45,640 nucleotides of DNA. Source: Qipengyuania sp. Lineage in GTDB: Bacteria; Pseudomonadota; Alphaproteobacteria; Sphingomonadales; Sphingomonadaceae. How positions within the stretch are numbered: the first letter of the stretch is position 1; every line of letters starts with the position of its first letter. Of the stretch, positions 16,776 through 23,803 are shown in pieces. The notes under the pieces were generated by a model. That model saw nothing but the letters and a program-made list of their open reading frames with translations, was not told where the DNA came from and ran no database searches. The stretch is from the NCBI GenBank assembly GCA_019745075.1, contig JAIETR010000026.1, forward strand, positions 1 to 45,640, in the 5' to 3' direction. The translations under genes and the position numbers were made by a program.

Positions 16776-18842
16776 TTACATCTCGCTACGCAAGAGAATT
16801 GTGTGTGGCGTTAGATGCGCGATTACCTCTTGCGTCTTTATGACACAGGGCAACAACTCCTCGACCGTCGCATCGGCTTCGTAGATCGAATCAATTGTTG
16901 TCGTAGGCTCATGTCCAACGAACGCTTGGCGGAGGCGAAGCTCAATTTTTGGTTCGGCCCCGAGAAGGTAATTGGTGACGAATTTCCTCATGGATTGAGT
17001 ATCGATTTCTTTATCGCCTCGTTTAACGCTGGTGCCATTAGGGAAGCGGCTTTCGACCAGCGGTCGAAATGCGTGCTCCATGAAAACCTTGCTGGGTTTC
17101 TCGCGCGTTAAATTCAACTCAGGGAAGAGCCAGAGGTATCCCCTATCACGAAGTTGACGCACGTATTCGAGAAAGCCTAAGTGAATAAGCAGCGGGGCTA
17201 TCGGGAGATCCCGATTGGTCGCGGACGTTTTCACTGTCTGACCCTGCCATTCCAGAACACGAAGAAACGGGATCGGTGCTTTGTCGATCACATGATCGAG
17301 CGGCAGCTGACAGAATTCGTTTGAGCGGTTTCCATAAATCGCAAACAGCAGCGGCGACCAATAAGCACTATCATGGATGACCACGCTACCCGGCGAGAAC
17401 CGATCATCCTCGCCAGCACATCCAACGTGAACAGGCCCACTTAACAGATGATGCACTTCACCCTTGGTGGGCACCGGCTTCCGCGTGTTTTTCCGGCGCC
17501 GGTCCCTGGATGTGAGCTTTCGGAAGCTGGCCTCAGGTTGGACATGGGTTCGACGTCCGCGGCCATCGACGAGGTCCCCGGGAAAATCGAAGACTTGCCG
17601 CAGTGTTCGGATGTGCCGGTTGAACGTAGTCACGGAGAGCCCCACGGTCGCAACCTTGTCAGTCCGCGCGCGGATGGCGTCCTCCCATGCCTTCGCCAGC
17701 CTATCGCCCCGCGCAAAAATCGCCGGGTATCCCCCATGCCGATCTTCCGCGCTTTTCCCCCATACCGTTGGCATTCGCTCGAGCCGGTCTCGCAGTGCGT
17801 AAAGATGTTCCGTCCTCACCTCACTCATGAGAAGATTGCCATTCACGGCGATGAATATCTCCGAGATCACCCTTGCGTTTCGTTGCGCCGATTCCTGCCA
17901 TGCCTTTGACTTTTTGTTGGTTTTGATTGCCAGGTCCGTTACTTCAGAAACTGTCAGATCGATCAAGCCACCCTCGATGGAAGAGGCTTTGGGGGCATCC
18001 GCGACAGGCAAAGGCGAGCTCGCCTCATCATTGCTCGAAGGGCGCGCAGCTTGCACAGGGGAAGATCGATCCCGCGGGCGTGGCTGTGGGGTCGCGCCCT
18101 GGCTCAGAAGTCTGTCTAGCGATTCCGGCAGGTGGTTGAGCCAGCCGTTATCTTGATTTTTCGAGAGGTCCTCGTTCGCTTCCAGCAGCGCTTGCTGATA
18201 GCTGGCCGCCATGATCGCGACGGCGGTTCTGCGGTTGTCGGGCGTGTCGCGTATTTTCGCATTTTCCAACGCATTCAGAACGAAGCGGGGTGCGACAGGG
18301 AATGGCCTGCGAGGTCCGTCGGGAAGAGGGCGGTCGTCGCCGGGTTCGTGAAGCGTGGCAACCTCGGGAGCCACGCATGAGGGGTTGAGGCCATACCTGC
18401 TGGCGACTTCTTCAAAGAGAGATTGCTCTTCCGGCGTGTCGGTCAGAGCGTCCATAGCGCGTGACCATTCACCCCGCGAAAGTGGCACGGTGCCTGATCG
18501 CGCCAGCGCGCCGTAGATATGCGCCATCACAACGTTAGAGCGCCAATGTTCAATGAAGTCGAACGGCGGCCGGGTCTGAAGGCTGGCGATCTGGTCTCTC
18601 TTGAAGCGCAGCGCCTCTAATTGGATCGATTCCAGTTTCTCCTTCGAGGGAGCGGATTGTTGGTCCGGAAATCGTAAGGCGACCATCTGCAACTCCATGT
18701 CGAGCGCATGCGCTCGCGATCGGGCCTCGGCCTTGTCCGAGGTTTTCAGCGATAATCGGAGCATTATAGATCGCGGATCTGGCGAGCCCAACTTCAGGCG
18801 CCGACACCACCAGTAAATCGCGCCACGGCGATAGACGCTCAT
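16776..18842 (-). CDS. Large tyrosine recombinase/integrase next to tRNA-Pro
   Basis: Site-specific recombinase of the DUF6538-type integrase class. 688 residues from ATG 18842 (MSVYRRGAIYWWCRRLKLG), the conserved N-terminal arm. A core-binding helical region (about 310-430) precedes the catalytic domain: Arg in AIYGNRSNEFCQL, Lys in QTVKTSATNRDLP, QSMRKFVTNYL (Gln where most integrases have His in HxxR), His in FVGHEPTTTID and Tyr in SIYEAD. It is longer than usual (400-600) because of a spacer around residues 180-300 rich in Pro/Ser. It faces away from tRNA-Pro(GGG) 155 nt away, the arrangement of an element integrated at the tRNA 3' end. A frame extending to 18908 would translate the GTGCAC repeats. 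Confidence 0.88.
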   Translation of the reverse strand: MSVYRRGAIYWWCRRLKLGSPDPRSIMLRLSLKTSDKAEARSRAHALDMELQMVALRFPDQQSAPSKEKLESIQLEALRFKRDQIASLQTRPPFDFIEHWRSNVVMAHIYGALARSGTVPLSRGEWSRAMDALTDTPEEQSLFEEVASRYGLNPSCVAPEVATLHEPGDDRPLPDGPRRPFPVAPRFVLNALENAKIRDTPDNRRTAVAIMAASYQQALLEANEDLSKNQDNGWLNHLPESLDRLLSQGATPQPRPRDRSSPVQAARPSSNDEASSPLPVADAPKASSIEGGLIDLTVSEVTDLAIKTNKKSKAWQESAQRNARVISEIFIAVNGNLLMSEVRTEHLYALRDRLERMPTVWGKSAEDRHGGYPAIFARGDRLAKAWEDAIRARTDKVATVGLSVTTFNRHIRTLRQVFDFPGDLVDGRGRRTHVQPEASFRKLTSRDRRRKNTRKPVPTKGEVHHLLSGPVHVGCAGEDDRFSPGSVVIHDSAYWSPLLFAIYGNRSNEFCQLPLDHVIDKAPIPFLRVLEWQGQTVKTSATNRDLPIAPLLIHLGFLEYVRQLRDRGYLWLFPELNLTREKPSKVFMEHAFRPLVESRFPNGTSVKRGDKEIDTQSMRKFVTNYLLGAEPKIELRLRQAFVGHEPTTTIDSIYEADATVEELLPCVIKTQEVIAHLTPHTILLRSEM

Positions 18843-18866
18843 GGCCGAGCGTCCTGGCGGCATTTG

Positions 18867-18908
18867 GTGCACACATTGGTGCACAATGAGGTGCACACTC
18901 TGGTGCAC
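18867..18908. repeat. Four GTGCAC palindromes at an exact 12-bp period
   Basis: GTGCAC occurs at 18867, 18879, 18891 and 18903, each copy preceded by G and followed by A, with variable spacers between. The array lies directly upstream of the integrase start and between it and tRNA-Pro. It probably binds a protein (integrase, excisionase or repressor) on nearly one face of the helix. Read on the minus strand it would encode a VHxx repeat at the N-terminus of an extended integrase, so a coding origin cannot be excluded. Confidence 0.7.
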
Positions 18909-18997
18909 AAAATAGGACTCAAACGTCCATACCAGCCGCGCATATCACCTCAAAAGTTGAGGATTTCCGCGGGTTTGGCTGGGATTCTTAAGTCCAC

Positions 18998-19074
18998 TGG
19001 TCGGGACGAGAGGATTCGAACCTCCGACCCCCACACCCCCAGTGTGATGCGCTACCAGGCTGCGCTACGTCCCG
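18998..19074 (-). tRNA. tRNA-Pro(GGG)
   Basis: 77 nt with encoded CCA (18998-19000). The 7-bp acceptor stem CGGGACG/CGTCCCG, a D arm with AGCGCAGCCTGGTAGCGC, the anticodon loop CTGGGGG with anticodon GGG, and the T arm GGTTCGAATCC are all present. Its 3' end faces the integrase and presumably serves as the attachment site of the left island. I saw no second copy of the 3' end in the window, so the far junction is probably beyond the left edge. Confidence 0.97.
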
Positions 19075-19250
19075 ATCAGTGGAGCGCGCGCCTATAAGTG
19101 CGGGGGCCGGGCATGGCAAGCGGCTAGGGCGGGGCGCGGCGAATTGCGGCGCGTTGCCCTGTCCCGGCAATGCTGCTAGGCGCGCCGCGCATCGCGCAGC
19201 CGCCTCGGCGGCGCGATCTTACTGACCCTTTTCGCAGGTTCGAAAACTTC

Positions 19251-19586
19251 ATGCTGACCCTTCTCGCCGCCGCGACCGCCGGCGCCGCCGACCAAGCCCC
19301 GCCCGCCTGGATGGGCTGGCTGCCCATCGTGGGCATGATCGCGATCTTCTGGTTCCTGATCATCCGCCCGCAGATGCGCCAGCAGAAGGCGCACCAGGCC
19401 AAGGTCGCGGGCCTCAAGCGCGGCGACGAGGTGCTGACCGCCGGCGGCGTGGTCGGCAAGGTGACCAAGGTCGAGGACGTCTACGCCGAGCTCGAGATCG
19501 CCAAGGGCGTGCGCGTGCGCGTGCTCAAGACCACCATCGGCGACGTGATCGCTCCGGCGGGCGGCAGCGCCCCGGCCAACGACTGA
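19251..19586 (+). CDS. yajC: Preprotein translocase subunit YajC
   Basis: Accessory subunit of the SecDF-YajC holotranslocon at the inner membrane. 111 residues from ATG 19251 (MLTLLAAATAG); the upstream frame to 19170 runs into the tRNA side and is not needed. One membrane helix (WLPIVGMIAIFWFLIIRPQ) leads into the family signature RPQMRQQKAHQAKVAGLKRGDEVLTAGGVVGKV. It heads the yajC-secD-secF operon, with 19 nt to secD. It is the first core gene right of the left island. Confidence 0.96.
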   Translation: MLTLLAAATAGAADQAPPAWMGWLPIVGMIAIFWFLIIRPQMRQQKAHQAKVAGLKRGDEVLTAGGVVGKVTKVEDVYAELEIAKGVRVRVLKTTIGDVIAPAGGSAPAND

Positions 19587-19605
19587 GCCGGGGACGCAAC
19601 CGACG

Positions 19606-21210
19606 ATGCTCGATTTCCCGACCTGGAAGAAGGCGTGGCTGTGGCTGGTCACGCTCGCCTGCGCGCTCGCCGCGCTGCCTTCGCTGGTGGCGCTGACCGG
19701 CGCGCGCTGGCCCGCCGTCCTACCCGAGCCGATGGTCAACCTCGGCCTCGACCTCGCCGGCGGCAGCCACATCCTGCTCGAGGCGGACAGCCGCCAGGTG
19801 GCGCAGCAGCGGCTCGAGACGATGGATGAATCGGTGCGCGCCGCGATGCGCCTGGCCGAGCCGCGCATCCAGATCGGCGACATCTCGACCAGCGGCGGGC
19901 GGCTCTCCTTCATGCTCGCCAATCCCGCCGACATCGACCGCGCGCGCGAGCTGCTGATTCCGCTGATGAACGGCACCGGCCTGCGGAGCGACTGGACGCT
20001 CTCGGTGGTCGATCAGACCCGCTTCGTGCTCACCCCCACCCAGGCCGGGCTCGACCAGGCGGTGAAGGACGCGATGAGCACCGCGACCGAGGTCGTTCGC
20101 AAGCGCATCGACGCGCTCGGCACGCGCGAGCCGACGATCATTCGTCAGGGAGATCTGCGCATCGTGGTGCAGGTGCCGGGCCTCCAGGACCCGACCGCCT
20201 TGAAGGCGCTGCTAGGCCAGACCGCCAAGCTCGAGTTCAAGCTCGTCGATCAGACCGCGCTGCCGAGCGACGTGGCGCAGGGCATTGCCCCGCCGGGCAC
20301 GCAGATCTTCCCCTTCGCGGAAGGCTCTCCGCAGCAGGGCCAGAGCCTCGCGGTGCGGCGGCTCGGCGGCATCCGCGGCGACAGCCTGACCAATGCCGTC
20401 GCCGGGGTGAATCCACAGACCAACGAGCCGCTCGTCAATATCCAGTTCGACAGCCAGGGCGGCCAGCGCTTCGCCGATCTGACCACCCGGAACGTCAACA
20501 AGCCCTTCGCCATCATCCTCGACGGCAAGGTCCTCTCCGCCCCCAACATCAACGAACCGATCCTGGGCGGCGCGGCGCAGATTTCGGGCAGCTTCACCGC
20601 CGAAAGCGCCAACAACCTCGCCATCGCGCTGCGCTCGGGCGCGCTGCCGGTCGATCTTACGGTCATCGAGGAGCGCACGGTCGGGCCCGATCTCGGCGCC
20701 GATTCGATCGAGAAGGGCGCGGTCGCGCTTCTCGTCGGGCTCGGCCTGCTGATGGTGTTCATGATCCTCACCTACGGCCGCTTCGGGCTCTACACCTGCG
20801 CCTCGCTGATCCTCAATGTGCTGATGATCCTGGGCGTGATGGCCTGGCTGGGCGGGGCGGCCGCGCTGACGCTGCCCGGCATCGCGGGGCTGGTGCTGAC
20901 GGTCGGCGCGGCGGTCGACGCCAACGTGCTCATCAACGAACGCATCCGCGAGGAGCGCGCCCGCGGTCGCCGCGTGGTCCAGGCGGTCGAGGCCGGCTAC
21001 AAGGAAGCCAGCCGCGCGATCTTCGACGCCAACATTACCAACACCATCGCCGCGGTGATCATGTTCATGTTCGGCAGCGGGCCGATCCGCGGCTTCGCGG
21101 TGGTGCTGATGATCGGCATCGTCACCTCGGTCTTCACCGCCGTTACGCTGACCCGCATGTGGGTCGCGGGCTGGCTGCGCCGCGCGCGGCCGGCGGACAT
21201 CGTGTTGTAG
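19606..21210 (+). CDS. secD: Protein translocase subunit SecD
   Basis: RND-family subunit that uses the proton motive force to complete protein export on the periplasmic side. 534 residues: TM1 near residues 9-28, then the large periplasmic P1 domain with NLGLDLAGGSHILLE and VRKRIDALGTREPTI, the conserved LRSGALPVDL ahead of TM2, five C-terminal membrane helices with VGAAVDANVLINERIREE (the proton-relay Asp in the AAVDANVLI motif) and the final GFAVVLMIGIVTSVFTAV. Length is normal for alphaproteobacteria. It is followed after 10 nt by secF. Confidence 0.98.
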   Translation: MLDFPTWKKAWLWLVTLACALAALPSLVALTGARWPAVLPEPMVNLGLDLAGGSHILLEADSRQVAQQRLETMDESVRAAMRLAEPRIQIGDISTSGGRLSFMLANPADIDRARELLIPLMNGTGLRSDWTLSVVDQTRFVLTPTQAGLDQAVKDAMSTATEVVRKRIDALGTREPTIIRQGDLRIVVQVPGLQDPTALKALLGQTAKLEFKLVDQTALPSDVAQGIAPPGTQIFPFAEGSPQQGQSLAVRRLGGIRGDSLTNAVAGVNPQTNEPLVNIQFDSQGGQRFADLTTRNVNKPFAIILDGKVLSAPNINEPILGGAAQISGSFTAESANNLAIALRSGALPVDLTVIEERTVGPDLGADSIEKGAVALLVGLGLLMVFMILTYGRFGLYTCASLILNVLMILGVMAWLGGAAALTLPGIAGLVLTVGAAVDANVLINERIREERARGRRVVQAVEAGYKEASRAIFDANITNTIAAVIMFMFGSGPIRGFAVVLMIGIVTSVFTAVTLTRMWVAGWLRRARPADIVL

Positions 21211-21220
21211 GATTGGCGCC

Positions 21221-22198
21221 ATGAAACTCCTCAAGCTCATTCCCGACAACACCAACATCCGCTTCCTGCGCTGGCGCATTCCGTTCTACGCGGTCAGCCT
21301 GCTGCTGATGGCGGCCTCGGTCGGACTCTTGTTCACCAAGGGGCTCAACCTCGGCGTCGATTTCGTCGGCGGGCAGATGATCCGCATGACCTTCGTGGGC
21401 CAGCCGGCGGCGCCCCTCGCCGATCTGCGCGCGCGGATCGACCGGCTCGGCTATGGCGAGCCGATCATCCAGCAGTTCGGCGGCCCCAATGCGGTCTCGG
21501 TGCGGATGCGCCTGCCCGAGGAGGGCGCCGAGCGCGCCGCGGTGGCCGCGCGCATGACCACGCAGATCACCGCCACCGTCCGCCAGGCCTATCCGCGGGT
21601 CCGCATCGACGGGGTGGATTCGGTGTCGGGCAAGGCCTCCGACGAGCTGTTCAGCGATGGCATGCTGGCGCTGGTGCTCGCCGCGATCGGCATCTCGATC
21701 TACATCTGGATACGCTTCGAATGGCAGTTCGGCGTCGGCGCGCTGTTCGCGCTGGTGCACGACGTCACGCTGACGCTGGGGCTGTTCTCGCTCACCCAGA
21801 TGGAGTTCGACCTCAACATCGTGGCCGCGCTGCTGACGCTGATCGGCTATTCGCTCAACGACAATATCGTGGTCTACGATCGGGTCCGCGAGAACCTGAT
21901 GAAATACCGCAAGATGCCGATCGCCGAGCTGCTCGACCTGTCGGTCAACGAAACGCTCAGCCGCACGGTGGTGACCAGCCTGTCGCTGCTGATCACGCTG
22001 GTCGCCTTGCTGATCCTGGGGCCCGACGTGATCTTCGGCTTCACCGCCGCGATCACCATGGGCATCTTCGTCGGCACCTACAGCTCGATCTACATGGCCA
22101 CCCCGATCCTGATCTGGCTGGGCCTCAAGTCGGACAGCTTCGTCCCCGCGGAGAGCGCCGCCGACCGGCAGGAGCGGATCGCGCGCGGCGAGGCGTGA
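21221..22198 (+). CDS. secF: Protein translocase subunit SecF
   Basis: Partner of SecD in the inner membrane. 325 residues: TM1 (IPFYAVSLLLMAASVGLLF), the signature NLGVDFVGGQMIRM, a short periplasmic domain with GEPIIQQFGG, then five helices with VHDVTLTLGLFSL, the conserved YSLNDNIVVYDRVREN and FVGTYSSIYMATPILIWL. All expected motifs are intact. The ATG at 21221 is 10 nt after secD. The operon appears to end here, since the next genes run on the other strand. Confidence 0.98.
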   Translation: MKLLKLIPDNTNIRFLRWRIPFYAVSLLLMAASVGLLFTKGLNLGVDFVGGQMIRMTFVGQPAAPLADLRARIDRLGYGEPIIQQFGGPNAVSVRMRLPEEGAERAAVAARMTTQITATVRQAYPRVRIDGVDSVSGKASDELFSDGMLALVLAAIGISIYIWIRFEWQFGVGALFALVHDVTLTLGLFSLTQMEFDLNIVAALLTLIGYSLNDNIVVYDRVRENLMKYRKMPIAELLDLSVNETLSRTVVTSLSLLITLVALLILGPDVIFGFTAAITMGIFVGTYSSIYMATPILIWLGLKSDSFVPAESAADRQERIARGEA

Positions 22199-22223
22199 GG
22201 CCGGCTTTCTAGTGCCGGTGGGG

Positions 22224-22529
22224 CTAGCGCCGCCGCTTACCCTCGATCAGCACCGCCTGCCGCCACTTGCTCGGCGCCTTGTCGGCGCGGTGGATGCAGC
22301 CGGACCAGCAACAGGGGCGCTTCCTGCCCTCATGCAACTCCTCGCGAGTGCGCTCGATGCGGCGCGCGCGGGTTTCGGGCTTCCTGGCGTCCTCGACGCA
22401 GCAGATGAACTCGTTGCGGTCGAGCGGGGTGAGACCCCGCCACAGCGCCAGCGTGCCGGCATCGGCCTCGATCGCCGCGCGCGGATCCTCGGCGCCAGTG
22501 TGGAGGGTGGGCGAAAGCGGCGCCCATCG
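22224..22529 (-). pseudogene. YdeI/OmpD-associated-like gene without a usual start codon, in frame behind an XRE gene
   Basis: The minus strand reads LWRGLTPLDRNEFICCVEDA, then KPETRARRIERTREELHEGR and KRPCCWSGCIHRADKAPSKW, ending GKRRR-stop at 22224. This is characteristic of the C-terminal YdeI/OmpD-associated (bacteriocin-protection-like) family. Between the upstream XRE stop (22530-22532) and this motif the frame has no ATG, GTG or TTG; the only out-of-frame ATG is at about 22527. It lies in exactly the same frame as the XRE gene, separated by a single TGA. Either the 5' end has decayed, a CTG is used, or there is readthrough. Function in this family is poorly known. Confidence 0.6.
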
Positions 22530-23102
22530 TCAGAGCTTCCGCACCAGCATTTCGGCGACGCCGATCCAGGCGGGGGCCTCGACCACCTGCTGCTTCTCGC
22601 CGTGGCCGGGGGGGAGCACGCCGACCTTGTTCCCCTGGCGGTCGATCAGCCGGCCGAAGGCGAAGCGTCCGCCCTTCCTGGGCACCAGCACGTCGCGATT
22701 GACCGCGCGGCCCGCGTCGGCGGGGTCGATCTCGCGCAGCCAGAGCTGGTCGCCGGGGCGGTATTCGCCGTGGGGATAGTCGATGGCGAGCACCATCAGC
22801 GGCGCGCTGCCGCCCAGCGCCGTGGGGGGCAGGGCGTCGCGGGGCTTCGCAAGCGCCTCCGGACCGCGCTCGCCGAGCGTGGCGACGATCTGGACCGCCG
22901 CCGCCTCCTCGCCGCGCACCAGCAGCTCGGGCTCGACGCCGAGCGCCCTGGCCAGCCGGTCCATCCATTTGGTGCTGAGCGTGCGCATGCCGGTTTCGAG
23001 CCGACCGACGGTCTGCGGCGTGGTCGGCGGCACGCAGGCCTCGGCGAGGTCGGCCAGCGTCATGCCCTTGTCCTTGCGGATGGCGCGGATGCGATTGATC
23101 AT
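22530..23102 (-). CDS. XRE-family (Cro/CI-type) transcriptional regulator
   Basis: 190 residues from ATG 23102 (MINRIRAIRKDKGMTLADLAEAC); the longer upstream frame is GC-driven. N-terminal HTH_3 domain (1-65) with TLADLAEACVPPTTPQTVGRLETGMRTL, a linker, then a C-terminal region (about 100-190) with IDYPHGEYRPGDQLWLREIDPA and VPRKGGRFAFGRLIDRQGNKVGVLPPG. That region looks like a LexA/CI-type S24-like beta domain without a recognisable Ser-Lys dyad. It is divergent from the DUF6456-like gene at 23241, with an AT-rich shared promoter region (23103-23240) that stands out from its GC-rich surroundings. Target unknown. Confidence 0.85.
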   Translation of the reverse strand: MINRIRAIRKDKGMTLADLAEACVPPTTPQTVGRLETGMRTLSTKWMDRLARALGVEPELLVRGEEAAAVQIVATLGERGPEALAKPRDALPPTALGGSAPLMVLAIDYPHGEYRPGDQLWLREIDPADAGRAVNRDVLVPRKGGRFAFGRLIDRQGNKVGVLPPGHGEKQQVVEAPAWIGVAEMLVRKL

Positions 23103-23240
23103 TGGGAGCCCCCTGTCCTCAAGCAGCGCGCAGCGCGGTAGGACTACAAAAAACGCCACAAACCAAAACGGTTTTTTCTCTTTCCTACATGAACCTCGAT
23201 ATTGCAAGGGAGCATTCGTGGAACGAAAGGAGAATCGCGA

Positions 23241-23720
23241 ATGCAGCGGAGACTGGCCGAGCGCGAACTGACCGAGGCCGGGCCGCGGCGGCGCGGCGGG
23301 GCCAGGGGGGCCCGGCGCAGCGTGACCGTCAATCTCGCCGAATCGCCGCTCGCCTGGCTCCACGCGCGCGGGCACCTCGCGGCGCGGCTGTTCGACGCCG
23401 GCGAGCGGCTGCGCGCCGATTACGAGCGTGCCGGCCTGGCGCCTTGCGTCACCATGCGGTGGGACGGGGTGCGCGTCGATGGCGGGGCGGACCTGGGGCT
23501 GGCTCCGAGCGAGCGGAGGATCGCCGCCAAGGCGCGCTTCGATGGCGCCATGGCGGCGGCGGGCAAGGGCCTGGCGGATGTGCTGTGGCGAGTCGCCTGC
23601 GCCGGGGAGAGCGTGCCCGATGCGGAGCGCGCGCTCGCCTGGCCCGCGCGCTCGGGCAAGCTGGTGCTCGGGCTGGCGCTCGACCGGGTGGCGGATTTCT
23701 ACCGCCTGCCCGGCGCATAG
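23241..23720 (+). CDS. DUF6456-like protein
   Basis: 159 residues from ATG 23241, with a strong Shine-Dalgarno (AAGGAG) 7 nt ahead. The signature VTVNLAESPLAWLHARGHLAARLFDAGERLRADYERAGLAPCVTMRWD is the conserved block of DUF6456, found in alphaproteobacteria, usually next to or fused with HTH segments. The C-terminal part (ARFDGAMAAAGKGLADVLWRVAC...LDRVADFYRLPG) ends with a helical pattern often seen in these proteins. Function not established; a DNA-binding regulatory role is suspected. It is divergent from an XRE regulator that may control it. Confidence 0.8.
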   Translation: MQRRLAERELTEAGPRRRGGARGARRSVTVNLAESPLAWLHARGHLAARLFDAGERLRADYERAGLAPCVTMRWDGVRVDGGADLGLAPSERRIAAKARFDGAMAAAGKGLADVLWRVACAGESVPDAERALAWPARSGKLVLGLALDRVADFYRLPGA

Positions 23721-23803
23721 GCGCGGCGCGAGGTCGTTTTGCCCTAACCTTAGCCTAACCTTTCGCCGCGTGGAGCTCCGTCAAAGCCGCATTGCACCGC
23801 GCG

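Noticed and set aside
18867..18908. GTGCAC array as a CRISPR
   Set aside because: Repeat unit of 6-8 nt with 4-6 nt spacers is far too short, and there are no cas genes.
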